A stretch of 64,000 nt of DNA from Ypsolopha sequella. Lineage: Eukaryota > Arthropoda > Insecta > Lepidoptera > Ypsolophidae. This document shows positions 1 to 10,534 of this stretch, in pieces (position 1 is the first letter of the stretch; every line of letters starts with the position of its first letter). Under the pieces are notes generated by a model that saw only the letters and a program-made list of their open reading frames with translations, had not been told where the DNA came from and did no database searches. Made by a program: the position numbers and the translations under genes. The DNA is taken from the NCBI GenBank assembly GCA_934047225.1, contig OW204005.1, positions 24,064,396 through 24,128,395 on the forward strand. Reading direction: 5' to 3'.

Positions 1-78
1 TATATATCAACAATCTATATATCTATCTATCTGTCTATCTATCTACCTATCTATCTATCTATATATATCTATATCCAA
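1..78. repeat. TATC/TATA microsatellite
   Basis: An imperfect tetranucleotide tract (TATC, with CTGT and CTAC interruptions) grades into TATA. It probably continues beyond the left edge of the window. Confidence 0.9.
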
Positions 79-156
79 GCAAAATATTTTAGGAAAGGAA
101 GGTAGTACATCCCTAGGGGTTGGACCACGGGATGCCAAAAAAAAGTTTTTTTTTTA

Positions 157-352
157 ATGTCAAAACTTTGACGGCCTGTATCTCCCAAACGGCTGGATAT
201 AAACCCATGTTGATGGGTGTCTAGGAAAAGGTCTGGACGAGATCTGTCTGCCGAAAGTGTCAAAACTTTACAGGCCCATATCTCCCAAACGGCTGATGCT
301 AGACCCATGTTCATGGTACTCTAAGAAAAGGGCTAGGCGAGGTCTAGATGAC
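157..352. repeat. Tandem duplication of a ~100 bp unit
   Basis: Two adjacent units each begin GTCAAAACTTT, continue through TATCTCCCAAACGGCTG, and carry CCCATGTTSATGG and a GAAAAGG block about 75 bp in. The second unit starts near 258. No protein is recognised; the minus-strand frame over 69-314 simply reads through the duplication. Confidence 0.75.
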
Positions 353-455
353 GGTAAAAAAAAAGAAAGTTTGAATGAAAGTTCGTTATTATAAAGTTCG
401 TCTGTTTCGAAGTTAGGATCTTTAAATTTTGTGTTTAGACTGACAATTGAAAATT

Positions 456-1978
456 ACTTTATACGTGTCTCAGCGTTTGTGATAATACCAACCTCGAAGG
501 GGTGAAAAGGGGGATGAAGTTGTCTTTGGAAAGTCCTTCATTTTCAAAGTAAAATGACTAAATTTGTTATTTAGGCTGTCCGTCTGTCCGTCCGTATAAA
601 CGGGAGACTCGGTAAGTGGTCAAGACCAAGGTTCAATGACCCTTTTAGCGAAAAACACAAAATAAAATTTGTGCCCTATACTTTACAAATTTAAGAACAA
701 CTCCCAGTCAATTAGTATAGCAAACCTATTGTTTTTGTTGTGTTTTTACTCAAAAAGGGTCACTGACTACTTACCAAGTCTTCAGTATGTATTTTTGGCT
801 ATATAATTAGAAGTGACCCAATGTAGGTACCTCACAAATATTGCAAGTATTAGGGGTGTGTTTACTTTCGTAAGTACTTTCTAAGTCCAATAAAAGGAAT
901 AGAAAATGAGTGTTTTGATGTCCATAAAAATTCAAGGGATGAGTTAATGTTCTTTCGTCTTGCGGATGCACTCCTCTCATGTTAGGTACATCCAACTAAT
1001 ATTATAAATGCGAAAGTTGGGATGGGTGGATGTTTATTACTCTTTCACGCCGTAACTGATGAACCGATTGGGTTGAAACTGCACAAATGTTGTTCTAAAC
1101 CTGGAATAGGACAAAGGCTATTTTATATCCGATAAATCAGTTCCCATAGGATGGCAATGGGGTGTCAAGTTCCTATAGAAAAGTGATGTACTGTTACTCT
1201 TCCACGCCGTACCTACTTAACCGATTAGGCGAAACTTTGCACAAATGTAGTTCTAGAACTGGAATAGGACATAGTAGACCACTTTTTATCCCATTAATCA
1301 GTTCAGAGGCAATTGGGTGTCAAGTTCCTATAGAAAAGTGATGCACATCTTCACGCCGTACCTCCCGAACTGATAGGGCTGAAAATGCTTTAAATGTAGT
1401 TCTAGACCTGAAATAGGACATACGCTACTTTTATATCAAATCAGTAACCAAAAAAAAAATTTCGTTTGGAAATTTCTCACCAAAGACCCTTTAGCAGAGG
1501 ATTAATTCAGAGATCAAAATATGGTGTCTTTCGGAAACGCAGCCCTGCCTTCGGCTTCGCCAAAGACCGCCAAAGATACTTAAGCAGATGATTAAAATTA
1601 ATTAGAAAACAAAAGATAGTCTCGACTGGAAATGCGGCTCGGATTTTAGCCTCGCCAAACATGCTATACTAGGGGATTAAATCAGTTATCAAAGACAGCC
1701 AAAGACACATTCAGAGGATTAATTCAGAAAACAAAAAATAGTGTCGATCTGCAAAATGGCTCGGGCTTCGGCCTCGGCAAAGACGGAAACGTGTCTTGAT
1801 CTTCGGCCTCGCCAAAAACACTTTACATAGCGATGAAATTAGAGATGATGAGAACCAAAAACACTTTAAATACTCCAAATCAAAGTCAGGTCAACTACTA
1901 AAACTAAAAATATTTACAGATTCGATACGACTGTACAAAAACTTAATTAACGCGGGCGAAGCCGCGGGCAAAAGCTAG
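456..1978 (+). mobile_element. Non-autonomous Helitron-like element, copy A
   Basis: This ~1.52 kb unit is repeated in reverse orientation at 11713-13246. Its 3' end has a hairpin (CGCGG-GCGAAG-CCGCG, 1951-1965), then a short spacer and CTAG, followed by T. Hairpin plus CTRR is the known 3' signature of Helitrons, which insert between A and T. The 5' end reads ACTTTATACG here and TCTTTATACG in copy B, so the canonical 5' TC is kept only in copy B. Inside are three ~150 bp subrepeats with CACGCCGTA (near 1046, 1203 and 1352) and several GCCTCGCCAAAGA blocks at 1540-1815. No Rep/helicase is encoded, so it would depend on an autonomous partner. A 60-codon frame at 1796-1978 ends on the TAG of CTAG and is not taken as a gene. 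Confidence 0.75.
607..783. repeat. Fold-back segment inside Helitron-like copy A
   Basis: GAGACTCGGTAAGTGGTCA followed by TGACCCTTTTAGCGAAAAACACA (607-660) is matched in inverted orientation by 739-783, with a ~75 bp loop. The same fold-back is carried in copy B (about 12920-13100), so it was present before the two copies separated. A single diverged arm lies at 61848-61910. Confidence 0.7.
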
Positions 1979-2733
1979 TGTTATATAAAATTGATAAAGG
2001 AATTATGTTTACTCCTAAAGTTTCTGGTAATATTCTAATTATGGATAAATCCCCAGCAACATGAGCCTCTAGAAAGAAAGTTCAACAGCAGATTTCTTAA
2101 TTAATAGCATGTAAGAACACCCTCGTTCACTCTCAAATATAATATAATGCTGAAACGTTCCTTTACCAACCAGACCTCTATTTAGGAACAAAGGTTTTCA
2201 ATAAACGTAAAAAAAATGTACAGCAAGTTTGCAGAATATCTAAAAGGATAAGGTTCAATGTGTCTGACCCAACGCTAAATAAGCTATTCATAGCAAATGT
2301 TATAGTAAGCTGGAAGAGAAAGGTAAAGAAGACAAAAAAAATGGTAAACAGCAAGGTAAAAAAGTGGATTTTCGCTAAACCCTAGTGGCCACGGATTTAG
2401 AACAGAGCTAGTGACCATTCAACAGTAAACAGTAAATGTAACAATCTGATGAGTCAAACGATAGAGGCTAGACCCGTGACTTGAATATTTTTTGGCCTGA
2501 CTACATTTTATGTCTACATAATATTTACCTATGAAATATTGTTACGACATACATCCCGGAGGGAGCGTCTGAGGCGATTTCAAGTATAGACTGTTACTGG
2601 AACAGTCAAAACCCTCTTTCCACCGACAATTCTTACATCCAAACGATGTGGGGGATGCGTTCACCGCTTTGTCGACGTACTTTTATCATTCAAATATAAA
2701 GGTACACAATAAACCAAATATATCTGCAAAATA
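1979..2733. other. No gene seen; weak SINE-tail similarity near 2545-2665
   Basis: AT-rich sequence without a convincing frame. About 2545-2665 (TTACGACATACATCCCGGAGGG to CCACCGACAATTCTTAC) resembles the reversed 3' part of the SINE family seen best at 48378-48695, but it is too diverged to bound. Confidence 0.4.
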
Positions 2734-3314
2734 CACTCCTGGACACCTAAATCGAGTCCATCAAAGATTTCAAAAGTTTAGATGAGCCTTGGCACCTAAA
2801 ATCTATTGCATTGTTTTTGAATGCGTGCGTTAAATTAATGCCGACGCGCGCACACTTTTGAGTGCGCAATCTGTCTACCTACGGTGAGCAAACTGATCAG
2901 ACTACTAAAGTTGTTAAAATTATTAACTTTAAGTACACTTATGGCGTCCAACTATCACTGTGTTCAAATGAGAACTGATTCCAAACGTGTGAGCGTCACC
3001 CATTTAAAGGTGGAAACATTTTGGTGTTGTCATAGTACGGTAAGGGCTTATCTTTACTTTTGAAATTTAATCTTTGCTGTCCATAGCTAAAAAAAAATGT
3101 GTTAACAACCAAAAAGTTTTATGCAATTTTGAAGCTGGCACATTTAATATATTTAACATTAGTTTCATGTGCTGCTGTTCTGAATTTGAATACAGGGAAC
3201 AAAAAAAAAGGAACTTTTGTGTCATATGTATTGGCTTCGTCTGTTTATAGAGCGAAACATTTCTTGGAGTTTTAAAGAAAAAATGGTTAAGTAAAAAAAT
3301 CGTTTTATTCAGTA

Positions 3315-3824
3315 ACTTGTATTGCCTCCTAAAGCATTTATGACCGAATTCATTGAACTGATTCATTGAACCGATTTGGCATTGAACTGATTAGTTTTAC
3401 GATTGCATATTGAGGATTAATCTCCCATTCTTCCTCGATAGCTGTTTTCTGCTCTTGTAATGTTTATGGCGCTGGATGACGAGCCCGAACGCGTCTTTTT
3501 GACTCGTCCCATAAATGTTCAATGGGGTTCATGTCAGGGCTTTTTGATGGCCGTAAACATAAACCGATCCTGTCATTTCGTTGTCACTCAAGTTGGTGGT
3601 CCACGTGAACGGCGAACATATCTCCCAGTCTCTAGATACCTATGGTACATTTTTTGAGCAGCGGACCGGCTTATATGGAGTCGTTTACTCACGTTTCTCT
3701 GGCGTAAACCGGACCGAAGGAGTGCCACAGCTTGCTCCGCTACTTCAGGCGAAGTATCCATAATTGAAATCCAGAAATGGTTTAAATTTGAATAAAAACA
3801 ACGTAGAAATTTATTCAAATTCAT
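3315..3824 (-). pseudogene. Tc1-like transposase pseudogene, internally deleted
   Basis: A Tc1-family transposase would bind the element's ends and cut and paste it. On the minus strand, 3824-3588 encodes the N-terminal helix-turn-helix part, with EVAEQAVALLRSGLRQRNVS and SAAQKMYHRYLETGRYVRRS, typical of the paired-like DNA-binding region. It is followed almost at once (about 3540-3480) by the C-terminal DDE-region motif SPDMNPIEHLWDESKRR. The ~150 residues between, including the first catalytic acidic residues, are missing. Further on, SMPNRF and GGNT-like remnants (about 3400-3325) mark the usual Tc1 C-terminus, broken by stops and frame changes. The start near MDTSPEVAEQ fits the family better than the upstream Met. 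A second, independent Tc1-like remnant is at 25660. Confidence 0.85.
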
Positions 3825-3929
3825 AGATTAAAAAAATTACAATTAAAGCTCTAATTAAAGGTATATATATATTAATTCAATGCAGTTTGCTCGTAAAGTT
3901 TTCTTTTTTGTGTAACAAAATTATGCGGC

Positions 3930-4533
3930 AACCGACTCTTTATTTCACGTGTGAAATAAAACAGTACTGAAATCCTTTATTTCACGCGTGAAATAAAGTA
4001 ATTTTCTTAAGTTTTTGACTCTGTGGTGCATGGTGCAAGTCATAAAATTTAAAAAATTACAAAGATGCAAGGAGGTTTTGCTGTCAAAAAAAAAACAATT
4101 ATTTATAAGTATGCGCGCTCTAGCAATAATTGAATGATGATAAACACCATAACACATAAGATTCTTGATTATCTCATTTAAAAATACGTGTTTTGTTTCC
4201 GCAAACAAAAATATTTTTCACATTATTGGCTGTATGCATACTGTACCTTTGCCTCAAGAAAGAAAAAACTGTATGAAACGCGCGCTCTGCAAAGAAAGCA
4301 CGCCATTTTGTTGTAAATAGGCTTTGGTGAAATAAAATTACTTTCTTTATTATACTTATTTTTTTGTTGTATTTCCTCGCAAAATGCATTGAAAAATGTT
4401 GTAAGATACTTGAGCGTAAAAGGTTTTTATCCGAATGCTGCTGCTGAATGAAGCTCGCTGCGCTCATGTTTTCAATTTGGCACTTATTCGTATAAAACCT
4501 TACTTTCCGCACGTGTATCTTAAATAACTATTT
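3930..4533 (-). mobile_element. MITE nested in the Tc1-like element, copy 1
   Basis: This ~600 bp segment matches 61921-62463 in inverted orientation at high identity, apart from a ~28 bp block (about 4235-4262) absent from the other copy. One end has GTGCGGAAAGTAAGG and the other two near-perfect palindromes (TTTCACGTGTGAAA and TTTCACGCGTGAAA, 3943-3995). Open frames at 3945-4208 and 4174-4512 recur in the second copy only because the DNA is repeated. I do not recognise a protein, and the terminal repeats are not clear enough to name a superfamily. Confidence 0.7.
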
Positions 4534-4974
4534 ATGTTTTCTTAGATAATGAAAACATGCAGCTCTTCATTTGTTTTTAGAGTTTACAAATTTAAATTAA
4601 GAACCGTTTTTGCACGTTAAATTGGTATTGAATGTGCGAGCTTCAAAATTGTATAAAAACTTTTTGTTCGGTAAAACAATTTTTTTTAGCTATGGACGAT
4701 ACGAACTGAAAATGTGGACTGGCTCGACGTAGGTGTCCGGGAGTGTATATTATTTTGTTTATTGTGTGTTTAACTATTTATTTAAAGCTTTTTGTAGCAG
4801 AATATATATTATTTAAGTGCAAATGCAAAAACATTTGCACCATCGTACTTCTATCACAAATACAGGCTTGTTAGGGCATGCAAGTTTACCTCGCAGTATT
4901 TAACTTCACCATCACCAAGTGAAAATTATACCATTAATATATTTTATTTAAATTAAAATGACATTTCAATTTTA

Positions 4975-5640
4975 AAAAAACTGGCCAAGTGCGTGTCGGG
5001 CCAAGCGCAGTGTAGGGTTCCGTAGTTGCCCTGCACAATATGCGGACTTCTTCTCCAAGTACATTTTATAAGTTTGTCGACTAATACAGATCGCGCCAAA
5101 CTTCTAATACACTCGGAAGTTGCTTTGTTCCTGTTGATGCGAATTGCCCCGTGTTTAGAGGGGACTAAAAGTTTGGCCCGATCTGTACTCGTTAACTTGT
5201 AAAGACTACTTAGCTGTGATAATTTTCATTTTAACTTCGTTATATATACTACTGTCGTGATATTTTCCACGTCTCCAAATACAACCGTTTCACTGGCAGG
5301 AGGGGGGGGGAGGGACGCTTGACTCTAACAAAAATTAACACTTTTAAGCTTAATATTTCGCAAAAGGAACCCTGGATCGAAAAATGGTCTTCTCACACCC
5401 CCAATATTTTTAAATTACCTAACCAACAACACCCCAGGGGTTAGACAAGAAAAAGGAAATCATCCCCACTTTACGTGTAGGGGAGGTACCCTAAAAAAAA
5501 ATCTTTATCAAAATTTTACTGTATCACTTTATTGGCGTAATAAATATGTATACCTATGTCAAATTACATCTTTCTAATATTAATAGTCTCTAAGCTAAGC
5601 CGCGGACAGACAGACAGATAGACGGACATGGCAAAACTCG
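4975..5640 (+). repeat. GGTTCCG-family dispersed repeat, copy 1
   Basis: The repeat starts CTGGCCAAGTGCGTGTCGGG, then AGGGTTCCGTAG. Further on come a GATCTGTACTCGTTAAC segment, ACGTGTAGGGGAGGTACC, and a GACAGACAGA...CGGACATGG block. Related copies are at 33216-33818 (-), 35137-35787 (+), 37134-38125 (-, diverged inside), 42142-43121 (+) and a 3' portion at 7500-7755. This copy lacks the final GACTACGGAACCCT end. The complementary-looking ends (AGGGTTCCGTA / TACGGAACCCT) suggest a DNA element, but I cannot assign a family and see no encoded protein. Confidence 0.75.
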
Positions 5641-6079
5641 ACATTTTTATAGCTATTTTATTTATTTTATACAAATTTAAATCCGATACTTTCCTATTTT
5701 TCCGCAATCCGTCCTCGTCGCTCTGCGAGTGTTTCCGCATGGAGTAACGGTGACTGTTGCAAGTGCAAGACATATCCTCTTAAATCCGGCTTAAAGAAAA
5801 TGTAACGTACAACAAACTTTGAAAATAGGTACGAGTCGAGGAATTCGAGGAAAATACTGTTTTATTTTATTTACTCGGAGCTTTTTTCTTGAATGGATTT
5901 AGCTTTTAGTCTCCTGAGGTTTTTTGATTTCTGTTTCTTTTTTCTTTTAGCCTTATATTTATGTTGGAGAAAGCAGCTCTATACCTGCATATACATACAT
6001 ACATACGTTCCATCACTATACTTTACATATATACCTATACATTTTAAAATTATTATTATTAAGTATACGTAGTAGGGCG
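5641..6079. other. No gene seen
   Basis: AT-rich sequence with a short TACA/CATA tract near 5988-6008 and poly-T runs near 5935-5950. I see no coding signal. Confidence 0.5.
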
Positions 6080-6240
6080 TTCAATAAAAAGTGAGAATGA
6101 GTATGTTGCCGGTAACTTTTATTAAATGTTATTTTATTTTTCGACATAGTCGCCTTTTAGCATAATATAATTGGAATATCTTTTTTCTAAGCTTAAATTT
6201 TCTTTTTTTAAAAACTCTTTGCTCCCATATTGTTTTTTAT
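6080..6240 (-). pseudogene. mariner-like transposase, C-terminal remnant
   Basis: On the minus strand, from about 6226 to the stop at 6136-6134, the frame reads KEFLKKENLSLEKRYSNY followed by IMLKGDYVEK and a stop. This matches the C-terminal end of mariner-type transposases, in which a KGDYVE-like ending is usual. About 70 bp further on, CACTTTTTATTGAACGCCCT (complement of 6076-6095) looks like the mariner terminal inverted repeat. Only the last ~30 codons and the end of the element remain; the catalytic D,D34D region is gone, replaced beyond 6240 by an unrelated repeat. Confidence 0.7.
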
Positions 6241-6244
6241 GTTG

Positions 6245-6390
6245 CTATATCGTAGGAAATACACCAACTTCTAGATAACATAATGTTTCAGGAAGAAATA
6301 ACTCGGCGAAAGTTTTGTTTCGGTACCATCAGTCATTACATTTGAAGTCGGTTACTATTTTTTTGTTAAAAGTTCATTTTATTTCACATA
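6245..6390. repeat. GAAGTCGG repeat fragment
   Basis: CGTAGGAAATAC, AACTTCTAGATAACATAA, GTTTCAGGAAGAAA, TTCGGTACCATC and GAAGTCGGTTACTATTTTTT occur in the same order as at 13262-13460. This is a dispersed repeat of unknown class. Confidence 0.6.
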
Positions 6391-6401
6391 TTTTTGTGAT
6401 G

Positions 6402-6757
6402 ACGGGTTAAATTGTGAAATATGGGTTCCTACTTGTTGCAAACGTGCTGTTGATATGAAACGAAGTTCAAGTGAGTATAAAGACTACATTTAAGTAGCTT
6501 CCTGCTATCAGCACCCTAACACAAAGTGATCATGAGTTATGTGCTGTCATCCGTTGAAGAGTTCTGTGGTGATGGAGCCAGGATCGAAGGTCAGGCGAGT
6601 ATTCTGATAATTGAATGGAATATTATTTTATTTATCTAAAAATTGCACAAAAACATAATAGTATTACCTTGACGCCTACAAGGGTGTATGTACCGGTGCT
6701 ATAGGCGCCAAGCTGTTCCCATACAATAATATAAAATAAAACAGAATACAAAATTTG
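6402..6757. other. No gene seen; short dispersed similarity
   Basis: About 6505-6595 (ATCAGCACCCTAACACA to GCCAGGATCGAAGG) resembles 7398-7470 (ATCAACATCCTAACACA to GCCGGGATCGAAGG). Nothing coding was recognised. Confidence 0.45.
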
Positions 6758-6901
6758 TGATTTATATAAAAACGGCTCACCTCAATACGTGTTATGATCG
6801 GGAAAGCCGACCAGTTTCAGCAGATTTAGACTGCCTTCATCTGGGCGAGTGAAGACGTTTACACGACGACGTTACGCCTCACACTGTTTTTATATAAATC
6901 A
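6758..6901. mobile_element. Short fold-back MITE (144 bp), copy 1
   Basis: The ends TGATTTATATAAAAAC and GTTTTTATATAAATCA are inverted. The interior CTGCCTTCATCTGGGCGA and GGAAAGCCG recur in the related element at 15745-15930, which keeps a longer internal stem. GAGACTTGAGGATAATTCATG-type flank is also shared between the two loci, in opposite orientation. Confidence 0.7.
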
Positions 6902-6989
6902 TGAATTATCCTCAAGTCTCATTTAATTCGAGAATACAAAAATAAACAAAAGAGCATGCAGCTTAACTTATAATAAATACAAAAATCAA

Positions 6990-7152
6990 GGGCATGTGAG
7001 AGGGTGGGTATGTGTGAAGAGTGTGGATGAGAATGAGAGTGTGTGTGTAGGAAGAGGGTGTATGTTAGTGTATGTGTTTCCCTAGCCCTACGACCAAGGT
7101 CTTGGGATCCGTATATGACGAGGGGGTATGTGTGTGTGTGTGTGTGTGTCTG
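6990..7152. repeat. GT-rich microsatellite region
   Basis: Interrupted GT/GAGTGT runs end in a nearly pure (GT)n at about 7130-7150. The minus-strand histidine/threonine-rich frame over 6919-7224 is a by-product of the repeat. Confidence 0.85.
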
Positions 7153-7499
7153 TCTGTTAAAAATTTGATAAAAAATATTAAACAACAAGTAAATTTTACA
7201 TTTCGCATTTAAAACGAGAGACAAGAAGATTCTCTGTATCCTTATAACTTAGGGACTTAAGCCAGGGTATTAGTTTATTTTCAACTTCATACGTATTTAG
7301 AGAGTAGATAGCGTGAAGGTTATTTACTAGGTTATAGAGAAACCGACCAAGATAGTTCTCAAATCTTTCCACGAAACAAGTCCGTGAGCGTGACACTTCA
7401 ATCAACATCCTAACACAGGTGCTCTTATCCCTTGGGGTGTTCTATAGTAACGATGCCGGGATCGAAGGTAAAACTATATATTTTTACAATGAACTTTTT
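7153..7499. other. No gene seen
   Basis: A 70-codon minus frame (7196-7408) has no recognisable motif and no close relative in the window. Confidence 0.4.
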
Positions 7500-7755
7500 A
7501 ATATGTGCAAATTGTTACCCATATTGTATTTTTAGGATAATATTTTTTATATTTCTCACTTTTGTTTTCGAAATATTTTGAATGATTTAAAAGTTTTCAT
7601 ATTTTTTGTATTGCTATTTTGTGCCAAATTTCAAGTCTTTATCTTAAAAGGTGCTAAACTTATGAGGCTGTGACATACGGACGGACGGACAACGGAGTCT
7701 CACCACAAAGGTTCCTTATGTACCTTTTAGGTACTACGGAACCCTAAAAATTATT
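7500..7755 (+). repeat. GGTTCCG-family repeat, 3' part
   Basis: The segment ending GGACGGACGGACAACGGAG, AAGGTTCCTTATGTACC and TACGGAACCCTAAAAA matches the complement of about 37134-37400, including ATATTTTGAAT-like and AAATTTCAAGTCTTTATC stretches. It is a 5'-incomplete copy of the subfamily at 37134-38125. Confidence 0.65.
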
Positions 7756-7829
7756 ATGTCTTTCTGTCTCTGTCTATTGTCTATGATGTAAACAGTACAA
7801 AACTTTGATACTTTATACAACGTTGTATA

Positions 7830-8201
7830 ATTCCATCCATCCATCCATCAGCCTAGTTCGTCCACTGCTGGACATACGCCTTTCCAGGACTTTGCCACTA
7901 CCGGCGGTCATCCTGGAAGAATTGCCCATACTCACACACGCTGGACAGGCGGGTTGGTGAGCGCGGTGCCGGAACCCTCGCACCAGTGACGCCGCTGCCC
8001 GTCACCAATCTGTTCCATACGGATAAGGCCCGGATATTAGGGATGGATATACCACCATCCATCGGTCCCAGGTGGGCCTCCTGGTTTTTTGCCTGTGAGC
8101 TGTCCTCTTACTTTCCCCCGAACTACTTCGAGGGGGTCTCTAAGTAAGATGGTTGTACCTCCACAGGCGAGCCCAGCATCAGCTCTGCTACCCGTAAACC
8201 T
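7830..8201 (-). mobile_element. SINE-like retroelement with RTE-type 3' end, copy 1
   Basis: On the minus strand the element ends GTATGTCCAGCAGTGGACGA, then CTGATGGATGG repeats. It is flanked by an 8-bp duplication GTTGTATA (7822-7829 and 8202-8209). Its 5' boundary falls within a few bases of that of the copy at 24428-24763, although the target sites differ. This suggests a full-length ~340-370 bp unit rather than random truncation. No protein is encoded. The last ~45 bp match the LINE ends at 15348, 25894 and 28015, as expected if that LINE's enzyme copied it. Confidence 0.65.
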
Positions 8202-8211
8202 GTTGTATACT

Positions 8212-8631
8212 TACCTACTATGATTTGAAATTCTATATAATCGTTTCTTTCTATTATTTTAGGGTTATTATTACCACAGCGATATACATAGAACCACAAA
8301 CATACGAGTACAGAAATGCAAAAAATATGTATTTTTCGATAAATCACTCTTGCTCTGTTTTGAAATTGCACGGCCTTGTTGATGTCGATCGTTTTATTAT
8401 TCTATTGCAAAGAAATATGATTTATTTCATGAAGTAATTGGATTTGAAACGAGTGAAAATGAAATCATTGAGCTGTAAGTCACATCGGAAGCTAAGCAAT
8501 ATTTTATTATTATATTTTTACATTTCATAAAAAGGAACGATTCAAATCTTTAGCAGAATAGACCTCCATTCTCTTTATACTGGGTGTCTCAATAGATCAT
8601 ATTGCAATATTCATCAGAATTAGTTGGAAAA
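8212..8631. other. No gene seen
   Basis: Frames at 8225-8437 (+) and 8123-8371 (-) overlap each other and carry no known motif. Confidence 0.4.
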
Positions 8632-8850
8632 ATTTTCTCGGTAGCTCCTCAACTAATAATCTAGAGGTCACAGGTTCAAATCCCGAAGTACACTTGTGTG
8701 CGGTTTGCGTGATTTAGAAGGCACTATGTGTCTATAAGCTTGAAATACGGAGATAGAACTCAACACCTACCACCTTTGGACATAATAATAGTCGGTAAAA
8801 AGTAGGTACGAATGTGGACTTTTGACGTGCATTTCTTTTCCGTATTATTC
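8632..8850 (+). mobile_element. tRNA-derived SINE
   Basis: The head CTCGGTAGCTCCTCAACTAA to AGAGGTCACAGGTTCAAATCC carries a near-consensus Pol III B box (GGTTCAAATCC). It is followed by the body GGTTTGCGTGATTTAGAAG, GAACTCAACACCTACCACC, GGACATAATAATAGTCG and GAATGTGGACTTTTGACGTG, the same order of blocks as in the copies at 25395 (+) and 48695 (-). The 3' end near 8850 is not sharply defined. Confidence 0.65.
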
Positions 8851-9157
8851 TGAAGTTTTAGTGAAATTACTTCGACAAAATGACAAACTTCAGCTTAATT
8901 TGCTGAGTAGTTTTAGGATTAATGGGACATGCATGACAAAAATTTTGTAATATCATTCTTACCTATGTATCGACAAAACAAAAATTTTAATTGATTGATA
9001 GATCGATCAAATCACATCAAATATTTTATTTTCAGGCATTTAAGCCCATAGATAAACCTTACAAATTTACATATGTATAGGTACAGTACATACATTATGA
9101 TGTTTGAAATAATGTGTAAGTTTATTTAGATAGGTAGGTACTATATTAGTACAATAA

Positions 9158-9318
9158 AGCCGATTCTGAAGGCTTTAATTTTAGTTTTAGTGCTGTCAAG
9201 ACTTAAATTTGTCCAAAGTAATTTAGCTTCTGTGCTTCACACTTATGAACTATTTTGCAATGATGAAAATTTAGTCTTGACAGCACTAAAACTAAAACTA
9301 AAGCCTTCAGAATCGGCT
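9158..9318. repeat. Near-perfect long hairpin
   Basis: The 46-nt arms at 9158-9203 and 9273-9318 are complementary at all but one position, around a 69-nt loop; with a 1-nt bulge the stem extends into AAATTT. The arm begins AGCCGATTCTGAAGGC and ends GTGCTGTCAAGACT. It could be a recent small fold-back transposon, or the source of a hairpin RNA if transcribed. Confidence 0.9.
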
Positions 9319-10534
9319 ACATTATACGAATAGTTACTTATTATTACAATATAATAGAATTGAATAGAAAAAAGCTTTATTTGTGTCACATAACTAAAAT
9401 ACAACATCATTAATAAACAAACAAGAGTGACACCTAAAAGGCCTCCACTCAGCATGTGTCATGGCACCGTTCTGTACCACGACGCTGGTCTTCCGTGGAC
9501 ACCTCGCAGGGTAACGCTACTTAGTATGCAACATCATTACATTAGTACGTATTACGTATAATTAGTTACGTTATTAGTTATTAGGCCGGAAGAAATCGCT
9601 TTGACGACGACTTTGAAAAGACGACGCATTGAAAATGTTTGCGGCACAAATCTCAAAATTTCTCAGCCATTACAAAATATTTGGAACAGATTTTTATGTA
9701 TTTCATTTATCATATCTGTGATATAGTTAATTTTTGTAATTGGTTAACTTTTAGACCAGAGAAATATACTTCAGTGCCCGTTTGACAACGACGGTGAACG
9801 CCGCGTCGTCGTCCTAAGAACGACACTCGCCTTGATAATGCCGAAATTGTATCGGTGAAACGGTTGACATGTAGTCAACAACAATCACACGTGAGTGTTC
9901 AAGTTGTATGTAAAAATAATTTAGTATGTCAGCTAACGCGAGTTTTAATAATATCAGAGACAAATATTTCAAAACTGCTCTTTAAAACCAGATATTTTAA
10001 TTTTAGAGGTACACGAGACCGATTTATCCTCAAAACTCTCTGTACATATTAGTCTAAGCACACACTTCAAAATGGTAATTGGATTTTGTAACATTAGCGA
10101 TAGTCATTAATTTAAACGAGAAATACTGTTTTGACGCATGCGACCTCAAATAAACTACGAGTAGTTCGCGAGCGTATATTTGTATGGAGTCAGTCCTTCT
10201 CATTCCGCTCCCCAAAGAAGTTTATCAATTCCTCGTTCAATGTGTTCTACATTTTGTACTCTATTTTTATTTAACTGTGTTTAATAAAGTGTGTATTCAT
10301 TAAAGATAACATTATATAAAACATAAACGTTTATTAGTTTGTGACAATCCAATAATGAGACGTGAGACAAAATGTTTTAAAGATTTATGAAATACCAAAA
10401 ACATACATAAATGAAATACCAAAAACTAACCGAAACTTCTTCTTCTTAACCTAAGACTTAAAAAACCCTATTTAAGGAAACAGTGAAACGTGACAGACGT
10501 ACGTCACATCACACACATTCATCTCATGGATAAT
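9319..10534. other. No gene recognised
   Basis: Holds a repeat-like stretch at 9360-9530 (AAAAAGCTTTATTTGTGTCACATAA onward) and two GACGACG-rich patches near 9605-9630 and 9785-9825. The 65-codon frame at 9855-10052 has no recognisable domain. Confidence 0.4.

Larger units (their letters stand above)
2734..4745 (-). mobile_element. Tc1-like DNA transposon, defective
   Basis: The termini are CACTCCTGGACACCTA at 2734 and the inverse of CACTCCCGGACACCTA ending at 4745, each flanked by TA (2732-2733, 4746-4747), the target duplication of the Tc1/mariner superfamily. The inverted repeats are long: GTCCATAGCTAAAAAAAA plus the following ~90 bp at 3073-3170 matches the complement of 4600-4700. The left arm holds ~300 bp of unrelated sequence (about 2760-3065). 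A decayed transposase lies on the minus strand, and a separate MITE (3930-4533) is nested between the transposase start and the right inverted repeat. It cannot encode a working transposase. Confidence 0.8.

Noticed and set aside
1796..1978. 60-codon frame conserved between 1796-1978 (+) and 11713-11895 (-)
   Set aside because: Conservation is explained by the repeated Helitron-like DNA; its stop is the TAG of the terminal CTAG, and AGEAAGKS is simply the translated terminal hairpin.
3945..4512. Two minus-strand frames repeated at 62063-62465
   Set aside because: Identical because the MITE is repeated; a 28 bp difference between copies breaks one frame and no domain is recognised.
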